Assembly (NCBI RefSeq): GCF_027912675.1
Contig: NZ_CP115757.1
Location: 2,729,501-2,793,500 of the forward strand
From: Paracoccus sp. SCSIO 75233
GTDB lineage: Bacteria > Pseudomonadota > Alphaproteobacteria > Rhodobacterales > Rhodobacteraceae
Direction of reading: 5' to 3'
DNA: 64,000 bases
Part shown: piece after piece, positions 53,171 to 61,331 of the stretch
Layout of the letters: every line of letters begins with the position of its first letter
How positions within the stretch are numbered: the first letter of the stretch is position 1
Translations under genes and position numbers: made by a program
Notes under the pieces: generated by a model
What the model saw: only the letters and a program-made list of their open reading frames with translations
What the model was told of the DNA's origin: nothing
The model's database searches: none

Positions 53171-54016
53171 ATGAAACTTGTACGTTTTGGAGAGAACGGC
53201 GCAGAAAAGCCCGGCATCATCGACGCCGAGGGGCGCATCCGCGACCTGTCCGGCCATATCGGTGACGTTGCTGGCGACGCGATTGATCCCGACCGGCTGC
53301 GCGAGCTTGCCGGGCTGGATACCGCCACGCTGCCTCTGGTCGAGGGCAATCCGCGGCTCGGGCCTTGTGTCGCTGGCACCGGGAAGTTCATCTGCATCGG
53401 GCTGAACTATTCCGATCACGCCGCCGAAACCGGGGCGGAGGTTCCGAAAGAGCCGATCATCTTCATGAAGGCGACTTCCGCGATCTGCGGGCCGAACGAT
53501 CCGATTGTCATCCCGCGCGGTTCGGAGAAGACCGACTGGGAGGTCGAGCTGGCCGTCATCATTGGCCGTCACGCGAAATATGTGAGCGAGGCGGACGCGC
53601 TCGATTACGTTGCCGGTTACGCAGTCACGAATGACGTGTCTGAGCGGACCTTTCAGATCGAGCGTTCGGGCCAGTGGACCAAGGGCAAAAGCTGCGACAA
53701 TTTCGGACAGATCGGGCCGTGGCTGGTGACGAAGGATGAAATCGCAGATCCGCAGAATCTGAAAATGTGGCTCAAGGTGAATGGCGAGACGATGCAGGAC
53801 GGCAGTTCCGCGACGATGGTGTTCGGCGTGGCGCAGCTTGTCAGCCATCTGTCGCAATTCATGTCGCTTCATCCCGGCGATGTGATTTCGACCGGCACCC
53901 CGCCGGGCGTTGGCCTCGGGATGAAACCGCCGCGCTATCTCAAGGCTGGCGATGTCGTCGAACTGGGGATCGAGGGGCTGGGTCAGCAGCGTCAGGACGT
54001 GGTGGCCGACACATGA
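53171..54016 (+). CDS. FAH-family hydrolase, 2,4-diketo-3-deoxy-L-fuconate hydrolase-like
   Basis: A 281-residue fumarylacetoacetate hydrolase-family protein. Motifs: FICIGLNYSDHAAETG, EPIIFMKATSAICGPND, the metal site DWEVELAVIIGR, YAVTNDVSERTFQ, and the C-terminal PGDVISTGTPPGVGLGM. In fucose-type pathways this enzyme cleaves the diketo acid to pyruvate and L-lactate. ATG 53171 follows the SDR stop by 13 bases and fits the family start MKLVRFG. Confidence 0.9.
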   Translation: MKLVRFGENGAEKPGIIDAEGRIRDLSGHIGDVAGDAIDPDRLRELAGLDTATLPLVEGNPRLGPCVAGTGKFICIGLNYSDHAAETGAEVPKEPIIFMKATSAICGPNDPIVIPRGSEKTDWEVELAVIIGRHAKYVSEADALDYVAGYAVTNDVSERTFQIERSGQWTKGKSCDNFGQIGPWLVTKDEIADPQNLKMWLKVNGETMQDGSSATMVFGVAQLVSHLSQFMSLHPGDVISTGTPPGVGLGMKPPRYLKAGDVVELGIEGLGQQRQDVVADT

Positions 54017-55290
54017 AGATCACCGGGCTTCGGACCCATGATCTGAGGTTCCCGTCTGAAGGCGCGCTTGACGGGTCGGACGCGATGAACCCCGATCCGG
54101 TCTATTCCGCCGCCTATGTGGTTCTGGAAACCGATGCCGGGATCGAAGGTCACGGGCTGACCTTCACCATCGGGCGCGGAAATGAGCTGTGCGTGGCCGG
54201 GATCGAGGCGCTTGCCCCCCGTGTCGTCGGGCTCGATCTGGACTGGATCCGCGATGATCCGGGCCGGTTCTGGCGTCACGTCACCGGCGACAGCCAGCTT
54301 CGCTGGGTCGGTCCCGACAAGGGGGTGATCCATCTGGCGACCGGGGCGGTCGTGAATGCGGTCTGGGATCTCTGGGCGCGGGCGGAGAAGAAACCGGTCT
54401 GGCAGCTGGTCGCTGACATGTCGCCTGCAGAACTGCTGAAAATCGTCGATTTCCGCTACATTACCGATGCGATCACGCCGGATGAGGCCTTGGCGCTTCT
54501 GGAAGCGGCGGCGGATGGCAAGGCCGCGCGCATGTCCGAACTGCGGCAGAACGGCTATGCCTGCTACACCACCTCGGCCGGTTGGCTGGGTTATCCCGAC
54601 GACAAGCTGCGCCGCCTGTGCCGCGAGGCGCGCGACGAGGGGTTCACCCATGTGAAGATGAAGGTCGGGCATAATCTGGACGACGATATCCGCAGGCTGA
54701 GCATCGCGCGCGAAGAGCTGGGGCCGGAGATCACGCTGATGATCGACGCCAATCAGGTCTGGGAGGTCGGACAAGCGATCGACTGGGTCAAACGGCTGAG
54801 CTTTGCCGATCCGTTCTTCATCGAGGAGCCGACCTCGCCTGACGACGTGCTCGGCCATCGCACCATTCGCGAAGCGGTTGCCCCGGTCAGGGTCGCGACC
54901 GGGGAGATGTGTCAGAACCGGATCATGTTCAAGCAGTTCATCACCGGCGGCGCGATTGATGTGGTCCAGATCGATGCCTGTCGCTTGGGCGGTCTGAACG
55001 AGGTGCTGGCGGTTCAGCTTATGGCGGCGAAATACGGGCTGCCGGTCTGGCCGCATGCGGGCGGCGTGGGCCTGTGCGAATATGTGCAGCATCTGTCGAT
55101 GATCGATTATGTCGCGGTCTCGGGCACGAAACAGGGCCGGGTGATCGAGTTCGTGGACCATCTGCACGAACATTTCACCGATCCCTGCATTGTGCGAAAC
55201 GGTGCTTACATGACCCCGGAGCAGCCCGGATTCTCCATTCGGATCAAGGACGAAACGCTAACCCGCTTCGCGCAGCCGGGCCGACCCTGA
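54013..55290 (+). CDS. L-fuconate dehydratase (enolase superfamily)
   Basis: The 425-residue protein matches the fuconate dehydratase/ENOSF1 branch: LRTHDLRFPSE and DAMNPDPVYSAAYVVLET at the start, NGYACYTTSAGWLGYPDD, the KxK base in HVKMKVGHN, metal ligands in MIDANQVWEV, FIEEPTSPDDV and ATGEMCQNR, and the His base in VWPHAGGVGLCEYVQHL. It dehydrates L-fuconate to 2-keto-3-deoxy-L-fuconate. It closes the operon and overlaps the FAH-family gene by four bases. Confidence 0.94.
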   Translation: MKITGLRTHDLRFPSEGALDGSDAMNPDPVYSAAYVVLETDAGIEGHGLTFTIGRGNELCVAGIEALAPRVVGLDLDWIRDDPGRFWRHVTGDSQLRWVGPDKGVIHLATGAVVNAVWDLWARAEKKPVWQLVADMSPAELLKIVDFRYITDAITPDEALALLEAAADGKAARMSELRQNGYACYTTSAGWLGYPDDKLRRLCREARDEGFTHVKMKVGHNLDDDIRRLSIAREELGPEITLMIDANQVWEVGQAIDWVKRLSFADPFFIEEPTSPDDVLGHRTIREAVAPVRVATGEMCQNRIMFKQFITGGAIDVVQIDACRLGGLNEVLAVQLMAAKYGLPVWPHAGGVGLCEYVQHLSMIDYVAVSGTKQGRVIEFVDHLHEHFTDPCIVRNGAYMTPEQPGFSIRIKDETLTRFAQPGRP

Positions 55291-55298
55291 TCGTCGGA

Positions 55299-55331
55299 AG
55301 CGCCGCGCGGAAAACGGATATGCGCGGCGCT
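55299..55331. terminator. Hairpin between convergent genes
   Basis: A perfect 10-bp stem AGCGCCGCGC/GCGCGGCGCT (55299-55308 with 55322-55331) with a 13-base loop follows the fuconate dehydratase stop. No U-run is present, but the position suits a bidirectional stop. Confidence 0.55.
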
Positions 55332-55339
55332 GGCCCGGA

Positions 55340-56053
55340 TCAGATCACGCGATCCGGCCACGCGGGTTTGGCATCGCTGTCCACCCCGCCTTTGTTTGAG
55401 GACATCCCGGCAAGCAGCTTACCGTTTTGCCCACGCCTCGCGCGGCGCACGCCAAGCACTTGGGAGGCCGGGTGACCGGCGACGGAAACCGATTGGAACT
55501 GATTGCCGCCGAGAACAAGGATATCCTCGTCATGATCGCCCATGTAGAAACCGACATGGCCCTTCCAGCTGCTTGGATCCTCGCGCCAGAAAATGACCAG
55601 ATCGCCAACCCGGATTTCCGCCATGTCAACACTCTGGCCGAACCCGAGATAGGCGCGCGGGCTCATCAGCTTGACCGGTAATTCGGCACCCGGGATCGCC
55701 CGATGAATGCAATGGGCCACGAATAAGCTGCTCCACGCAACGGGATCGCCGTCATAGTCCGTCCCCAATTCCTCCGCCCATTCCATGATCGTGGGATTAT
55801 TGGCGGTGCCGGGGATTTCTTCCAAAGCGACGAAGCTCAGGCCCAGATGAACATGGGCGGGCCATGTTTCCGGCTTCACCATCTTGGTGTAAAGATCGAC
55901 CAGCGCGGTCGATATCTGGCCATCGACCACCAGCCCATTGCGTTTCTGAAACGCCCGGATCGCAGCGCGTGTCTTTGGCCCGAGAAGTCCGTCAAGGGGG
56001 CCCGGATTGAAGCCGAGTCGTCTCAGAAAAATCTGAAGATGGTAAACTAACAT
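55340..56053 (-). CDS. Peptidoglycan-binding plus TIGR02594-like amidase-fold protein
   Basis: The 237-residue protein has an N-terminal peptidoglycan-binding domain (FLRRLGFNPGPLDGLLGPKTRAAIRAFQKRNGLVVDGQI, about residues 9-47). The second domain resembles the TIGR02594 cysteine-peptidase-like family (EEIPGTANNPTIMEWAEEL, RVGDLVIFWR, GHVGFYMGDHDEDILVLGGNQ). Where the family has a WC-A-F catalytic cysteine, this sequence reads AWSSLFV (Ser at 108); a Cys at 115 is nearby. His and Asn/Gln partners remain. No signal peptide is visible. ATG 56053 has GGAG upstream. It diverges from the winged-helix regulator. Confidence 0.82.
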   Translation of the reverse strand: MLVYHLQIFLRRLGFNPGPLDGLLGPKTRAAIRAFQKRNGLVVDGQISTALVDLYTKMVKPETWPAHVHLGLSFVALEEIPGTANNPTIMEWAEELGTDYDGDPVAWSSLFVAHCIHRAIPGAELPVKLMSPRAYLGFGQSVDMAEIRVGDLVIFWREDPSSWKGHVGFYMGDHDEDILVLGGNQFQSVSVAGHPASQVLGVRRARRGQNGKLLAGMSSNKGGVDSDAKPAWPDRVI

Positions 56054-56202
56054 GGCTTGCTCCGTTTTGCGTTTGCCATGTCCAACCTGTCGCTCGGGCG
56101 TATACGCCGCGCCAAGCATTCGTGAATCTACCGTTAGAAATATCCGTCAGCCAAGAATGGAGCCATAATTGAGGCTATAATGGGGGCGTCGTTTGGAGAG
56201 TT

Positions 56203-57849
56203 ATGATGTTTAAACTTCACCTTTTCGGACCGTTTCAGCTTCTGTCGCCCAAAACCGGGGCGATCACCCTCGGCACGAAACTTCAGGCGCTTCTGGCATT
56301 GCTTGCCACAGATGAAAATGGCACCAGAACAAGGGCTTATTTGCGTGCCATGCTTTGGGAGAACAGCGACCCGGACCATGCCGGGGCTTCGCTGCGCGGC
56401 GCGCTGACGAGCCTGAGAAGTACATTAAACAAGGACGCCGATATAATAAATGCGAATCGGGAGCGGGTCTTTCTTGACCTGAGCCGCATTAAGGTCGTTT
56501 CAGGAACACCCGGGGCCATTTTTCTGGAGGGGCTGGATATTCCCGGCGTGGAGGCATTCGAGGAATGGCTGACGCAGATGCGCAGGCAACAGGCGGTCAT
56601 CCCGGCGAAAACCGCGAATATTGTACCGATACGGCCTGAAACCACCTCTGCCGGTCTGCTTCCGCGCGTCGCGGTGATCCCGTTTCAGCTTCGCAACCAC
56701 GATCCCGCGTTCGAGATATTTGGCGACATTATCGCCGAGGAAATGACGCGAAATCTTGCCGCTTCATCGCTGATGAGCGTGATTTCACATCTTTCGACGC
56801 GGAAAATGTCGGGGCATTCGCATCGGCTCGACGCAATCCGCCGGTCGCTGGGATGCGATTATCTCATTTCGGGGTCCATCGTGTCTGTCGGGGCGACGTC
56901 ACGCCTGCTGGTCACGTTTCATGACGCGGGCAAGGGCACGGTGCTCTGGACGGACAGTTTTACGGAAAACAACGCGGCAATCATTCGTGGCGAATCCGAG
57001 GTGCTGCGTGAAATCGTTCAGCGCGTCCAGCGGTCCATTCTGAGCCAGACAGCCGCCGAGCTGGAAACACGGCATCTTCTGACAGCGCCGGCGTTTCGCC
57101 TGCTTATCGGCGGGATCAATAATCTTCACACCCATCTGCCGGATAATTTCAGCAAGGCGCAGACCTATCTGGAGGCGGCCTGCAAAGCCTGTCCGAAACA
57201 CCCGCTGCCGATTGCGTGGCTGGCCTTCTGGCATTGGATGTCGGCGCAGAACGGCTTCAGCAGCGACCGGAAACAAGCATCCGAGAAATCTCGCGTTCTG
57301 GCTGCGGAGGCGATCGACCGCGATCCGTCATGCGCAGTTGCACGCGCGACCGTGGCAATGAATTACAGCCATATCCTGCGCGATTTCGATCTGGCCTCCG
57401 ATGCCTATGAAAAGGCGCGCATCTGGGCGCCGAACGAGCCTTTGAGCGCGCTTCTCGATGGTGCGATGCAGGCATTTATCGGCCACAGCGCACAGGCCAT
57501 ATGTCTCACCGAAAAGGCACGGGCGCTGTCACCGCTGGATCCGCAGAAATATTATCTCGATCTGATTACCGGCACGGCACATCTGACCGGCGGGGACGCG
57601 CAGAAGGCTCTGGATCTCGCGGTCAGTTCGCTTGATCTCAATCCGCATTATGCCTCCACGCATCGTCTGAAGATCATTTCACTTTCGGCCTTGGGACGCG
57701 AGGAAGAGGCGCAGAACGCCGGGCGGGACTATCTGGCGCTTGATCCGGAATTTTCGGTCACACGCTACGCACAGACCCATCCGGCCTGCACCGGCGAGGT
57801 CGGCAAGTACTGGGTCGAGATGCTCCGCACGGCGCGGCTTCCGGAATAG
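56203..57849 (+). CDS. SARP-like winged-helix regulator with TolB-like and TPR regions
   Basis: The 548-residue protein begins with an OmpR/SARP-type winged helix (MFKLHLFGPFQLLSPKTGAITLGTKLQALLALLA, then LRAMLWENSDPDHAGASLRGALTSLRSTL). A TolB/CHAT-adjacent type block follows (RVAVIPFQLRNHDPAFEIFGDIIAEEMTRNLA, with CDYLISGSIV), as seen in adenylate-cyclase-like transcription proteins but without a cyclase domain. The C-terminal 250 residues are TPR-like (KAQTYLEAACKACPKHPLPIAWLAFW onward). It lies 23 bases before the haloperoxidase-like gene and may control the module. Confidence 0.82.
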   Translation: MMFKLHLFGPFQLLSPKTGAITLGTKLQALLALLATDENGTRTRAYLRAMLWENSDPDHAGASLRGALTSLRSTLNKDADIINANRERVFLDLSRIKVVSGTPGAIFLEGLDIPGVEAFEEWLTQMRRQQAVIPAKTANIVPIRPETTSAGLLPRVAVIPFQLRNHDPAFEIFGDIIAEEMTRNLAASSLMSVISHLSTRKMSGHSHRLDAIRRSLGCDYLISGSIVSVGATSRLLVTFHDAGKGTVLWTDSFTENNAAIIRGESEVLREIVQRVQRSILSQTAAELETRHLLTAPAFRLLIGGINNLHTHLPDNFSKAQTYLEAACKACPKHPLPIAWLAFWHWMSAQNGFSSDRKQASEKSRVLAAEAIDRDPSCAVARATVAMNYSHILRDFDLASDAYEKARIWAPNEPLSALLDGAMQAFIGHSAQAICLTEKARALSPLDPQKYYLDLITGTAHLTGGDAQKALDLAVSSLDLNPHYASTHRLKIISLSALGREEEAQNAGRDYLALDPEFSVTRYAQTHPACTGEVGKYWVEMLRTARLPE

Positions 57850-57872
57850 ATTCATTAACGAGGAGAAATATT

Positions 57873-59150
57873 GTGGCATATCTCGCGCATCTGGGTGGTA
57901 CGGGCGGCACCGGGGGAACAGGTGGCACTGGTGGGACCGGCGGAACGGGCGGTACCGGAGGCACCGGCGCCGCGCAGACATCCGGGATGGAGCTGGGTCT
58001 GCCTGTCTATGGCGGCGTAACGCCTTACTCGGCGGCGCTCTCCTCCGGGATCATGACCGCGCAGCAGCAGATTTCCTATCAATGGTGGGAGCATATTCAT
58101 TGCCCGGCCACCCCGGAATCGCCGCAGGATGCGTTTAAAGCGTCCTCGCCCTGGGTTCGGCACGTTATCGTCATGGATGAATTGCTTGGCATATTCCGTG
58201 TGAAATCCGGCAGCGGTTTTTCGGACAGCGAGAAACAATCGCGGGATGCCTCGCTTTTCGTGAACGGCCAGAACGTGATGCAGATCGACTGGAGCCATAG
58301 CGACTGGCATCCGACCGGCCAGAACGGGAAGCCGACAGCATTCGCGGAAAAGATGGAAAAGCAGCTTATGTCGGTCGTGGACTACGCGGCGCTGCGCGGC
58401 GACAGGTTCAATGAGATCCATACCCAGCTCGGCTTTCCGACGCCGTATTTCGGCACCATTCTCGGCCTGCATCCGGAGCGGCATAAATACACGCTGGAAG
58501 TCATTTCGCTGGCGCAGAACCTCGGCGCCAGCCTTGCCATGCGGTTCAAGAACTACTTCGGTCTGTTCAGGCCCGACCGGATGAGCGCGGCGCTTAATCC
58601 GATGATCCCGACACCGGGTCATCCGAGTTTCCCGGCGGCCCACGCGGTCGAGGCTTATGTGGTCGCCCATCTGGTACCGCATCTGATGCCGCCGAAGCAG
58701 CCCGCCGACCGCACCGTCGCGCTGCGTAATGCATTGCACCAGCAGGCGGCACGGATCACCGAAAACCGTGTCGTTGCGGGCGTCCATTACCCGATCGACT
58801 GCTTCGTCGGCGGGCATCTGGGCGCTCAGCTTGGCGCGATCATGGCGGCGGTTGCGGGTGGTCTCGACAAATCTACCAAGCTTTACTCGGGTCGCATTTC
58901 CGTGCCGGATCACATGGGCCACGAAAGGCTCGATCTTCCTGTCGCGCACAAGATCACCGGCTGGCTCGGGGAACGCGGCGGCCATCATCGGCGCGATGAA
59001 GGCGTGGACGAGGCGCGAAAGGGGAAGAATGACGGAGACCACAAACCAGCGGAAATCTACTCCGACGACGCCATGAACATCGCCCCGGACGCACCATATC
59101 TGGCCGAGATGTGGCGCCTCGCTTCGGCTGAATGGGTGCGTGATGTCTAA
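57873..59150 (+). CDS. PAP2/vanadium haloperoxidase-like protein with Gly-Gly-Thr repeat
   Basis: The 425-residue protein starts at GTG 57873 (AGGAG upstream). Residues 8-31 are eight Gly-Gly-Thr units. The body carries the acid phosphatase/haloperoxidase site: K and RP in FKNYFGLFRPDR (about 225-233), HPSFPAAHA (about 250), and R...H...D in ENRVVAGVHYPIDC (about 300). These residues bind vanadate or phosphate. No export signal or membrane helix is evident. The C-terminus overlaps the subtilase start by eight bases. Halide oxidation or phosphatase activity cannot be told apart from sequence. Confidence 0.85.
   Translation: MAYLAHLGGTGGTGGTGGTGGTGGTGGTGGTGAAQTSGMELGLPVYGGVTPYSAALSSGIMTAQQQISYQWWEHIHCPATPESPQDAFKASSPWVRHVIVMDELLGIFRVKSGSGFSDSEKQSRDASLFVNGQNVMQIDWSHSDWHPTGQNGKPTAFAEKMEKQLMSVVDYAALRGDRFNEIHTQLGFPTPYFGTILGLHPERHKYTLEVISLAQNLGASLAMRFKNYFGLFRPDRMSAALNPMIPTPGHPSFPAAHAVEAYVVAHLVPHLMPPKQPADRTVALRNALHQQAARITENRVVAGVHYPIDCFVGGHLGAQLGAIMAAVAGGLDKSTKLYSGRISVPDHMGHERLDLPVAHKITGWLGERGGHHRRDEGVDEARKGKNDGDHKPAEIYSDDAMNIAPDAPYLAEMWRLASAEWVRDV
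57894..57965 (+). repeat. Eight 9-base units encoding Gly-Gly-Thr
   Basis: Eight tandem codon triplets of the form GGN-GGN-ACN. Nearly every unit uses a different set of synonymous codons (ACG, ACC, ACA, ACT for Thr and all four Gly codons), so the peptide is conserved while the DNA repeat is blurred. Confidence 0.9.
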
Positions 59151-61197
59151 GATCCCGTCACGCGACGCAATCGCTGCGTGGATGATGGACCCCGAGGGCG
59201 GCGGACGATATCTGCCGCCACGGCGCGGCGGGTATCAATCCGGCGACACCCAATCCGGTCCCGAATATTTCGGCGTTCTGATGACCGAAGGCACCCCGCC
59301 ATCGCCCCCGACCCTGTCGGTAGGCGGGAAATGCATGTGTATTTTGCATCATCGGGCAATGATCCCGCACCATGACCGCGATGCCGCGCGGGATACGCCT
59401 CATGCGCAAATCGGGGATCACCATCCTTGCGACGCCAATTCGCTTGTCGTCCCCCTCCCCCTGACCCGGCGCGAGATCGTTCCGACGGCTGAGCCGCAAG
59501 AGGAGATACCTAACGCGCAGCCATTCCCGGAAGGCACAGTGATTCACGCTGTGATCGACGATACGATCCTGCCAATCAATCATCATACCCGTAACGCCGA
59601 TGGCAGCACCCGCTTTGCCGCGATCTGGCATCAGGACGGACCCGGCGCAGGCCAAACGCATCCGTATCAATTCGGTCGCGTCTGGTATGCCGCTGAGATC
59701 AACGATCTGCTGCGCCTGCCGCCTGCTGAAATCCGGCGGAGGTTTGGCCATGATGTGCGTCGCGAGACAGGGATGCCGACGGGCCTGCTCCCGGTTTCGC
59801 ATGGTGGTGCTGTGGTGGACATTTTCGCCGGCACGGACCGGATCGCAACCGATGGACCGCCGATCATCGGGGTGCAGCTTCCGGCGCAGGTTTTCTGGGA
59901 TTCAGCCGGTCTCGCGCTTGGGTTCTTCGTGGCGAGCGCGCTGAACTTCATCCTGGAAACGGCCAAGCGGATCGGTGGTGCCAAGGCCCCGGTCGTGATC
60001 AATTTCAGCTACGGCATGACCGCCGGTCCGCATGATGGCACGAGCTATGTCGAACAGATGATCGACGCGATGCTGGTCGAACGCCGCAAGACTGCGGCGA
60101 CGGAGTTGGTACTGCCGGTCGGTAACAGCTATACCGAACGGCGAAGCTGGAGCCAGACCGGGCAATCCGTCGCGTTTCAGCTCGATATGCCGCCCGGACG
60201 CAGCAAGCCCAGCTTCATGGAGATCTGGCTGCGTCAACCCGAACCGCGCGACGATAGATCCATCGGTCTGACGATTTGCGGTCCGCGCATTTCGGGGGCC
60301 CGTCGCGTGACCCTCTGCCCCGGAGAGTTCAGCGATCTGCTGGACGATGACGGGCGCGCAGTTGGCAGGGTTGCCTATGAACATAACCCGGCCATCTCGC
60401 AGGAACATGGCCGCCATCGTGTCGCGTTTATGCTGGCACCGACATGCTGGCCCGACCGGCGCGATCCGGTGGCCGCAGCGGGCCTGTGGAAGATCGGCCT
60501 TGCGACGGCAACGACGGACACCTTTGAAGCATGGCTGCAGCGGGACGACGACCCGGTCGGCTTTCCCGCCACATCGGTGACGCCGCGTTTCCGCTATCCC
60601 GACAAGCAGACCATGCTCAGCCAGCGCCGCTTTACCGCATCGGCCAAGGTGACGGGCCGGGAGACGATCATCTGTGGCGGGGTCCGCCTGTCCGACGGGC
60701 GGACGGCACCTTATTCGGCGAGCTACGATCCCGATGCGCCGCAGCAGCGCGCCGACCGGACAGATCAAATCATGGCTGCGACGATTTCTGAAAGCTCACC
60801 CGCTCTGCCGGGTCTGCGCGCCGCCGCCAATATCAGCGGGCGGGGCGGAAGCCTAAGCGGCACTTCCGCTGCCGCCCCGCTTCTGGCGAGGAAACTGGCC
60901 CAGCTTCTGAAGCCTTTGCCGTGTCGGCACGAGGGTGGCGAGGCGCCTGATGCGCGTAAGGCGCTGATGGACCTGCTGAAACCCGGTGGCAATATGGCGC
61001 TGCCGGACCGGCTTGCGCCGGGAGCAACCCGGACCCGTCCGGGTCATGTCTCCCTGGACGAATGGATTGGTGTTCCGCCCGGCGGTCGCAAGACGCTGGG
61101 CTGGACCGGAGAACCTGCGGAGTATTCTCAGTCCCGGATTGGGCAGGGTGTGCATGTGCCCAAGGGCGCTGAGTTACGCAGGATTTGGCGGCGATGA
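59143..61197 (+). CDS. Subtilisin-like (S8 family) serine protease
   Basis: The 684-residue protein contains a dispersed S8 triad: Asp in HAVIDDTILPINHH (about residue 137), His in VSHGGAVVDIFAG (about 222), oxyanion Asn in LVLPVGNSYTE (about 327), and Ser in GGSLSGTSAAAPLLARKL (about 573). The long insertion between Asn and Ser is unusual. No signal peptide is seen: it starts MSKIPSRDAIAAWMM. ATG 59143 lies inside the end of the haloperoxidase-like gene, so the two proteins are co-translated and likely act together. The target is unknown. Confidence 0.85.
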   Translation: MSKIPSRDAIAAWMMDPEGGGRYLPPRRGGYQSGDTQSGPEYFGVLMTEGTPPSPPTLSVGGKCMCILHHRAMIPHHDRDAARDTPHAQIGDHHPCDANSLVVPLPLTRREIVPTAEPQEEIPNAQPFPEGTVIHAVIDDTILPINHHTRNADGSTRFAAIWHQDGPGAGQTHPYQFGRVWYAAEINDLLRLPPAEIRRRFGHDVRRETGMPTGLLPVSHGGAVVDIFAGTDRIATDGPPIIGVQLPAQVFWDSAGLALGFFVASALNFILETAKRIGGAKAPVVINFSYGMTAGPHDGTSYVEQMIDAMLVERRKTAATELVLPVGNSYTERRSWSQTGQSVAFQLDMPPGRSKPSFMEIWLRQPEPRDDRSIGLTICGPRISGARRVTLCPGEFSDLLDDDGRAVGRVAYEHNPAISQEHGRHRVAFMLAPTCWPDRRDPVAAAGLWKIGLATATTDTFEAWLQRDDDPVGFPATSVTPRFRYPDKQTMLSQRRFTASAKVTGRETIICGGVRLSDGRTAPYSASYDPDAPQQRADRTDQIMAATISESSPALPGLRAAANISGRGGSLSGTSAAAPLLARKLAQLLKPLPCRHEGGEAPDARKALMDLLKPGGNMALPDRLAPGATRTRPGHVSLDEWIGVPPGGRKTLGWTGEPAEYSQSRIGQGVHVPKGAELRRIWRR

Positions 61198-61249
61198 CAA
61201 TGTGCTGTATCGCGGACCTCCCGGGCCGCGGTTATCGTTTCGCTGAATG

Positions 61250-61285
61250 AATGGCCCCGTTCGTATCTTTGCGAGCGGGGCCATT
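61250..61285. terminator. Bidirectional terminator
   Basis: AATGGCCCCG (61250-61259) pairs with CGGGGCCATT (61276-61285), extended inward by TTCG/CGAG with one wobble pair, loop of eight bases. It lies between the convergent protease and TRAP genes. Confidence 0.72.
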
Positions 61286-61331
61286 TGTCGGTGCCGCAGC
61301 GCCTATCGACGCGCAGCGGAACGCACCTCCA

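Noticed and set aside
53992..55173. 393-codon open frame opposite fuconate dehydratase
   Set aside because: Antisense shadow with no domain features.
57873..57970. Gly-rich repeat as a PE-PGRS-like or RTX calcium-binding array
   Set aside because: Units are strict Gly-Gly-Thr without the aspartates of RTX repeats, and the protein body is PAP2-like in an alphaproteobacterial context.
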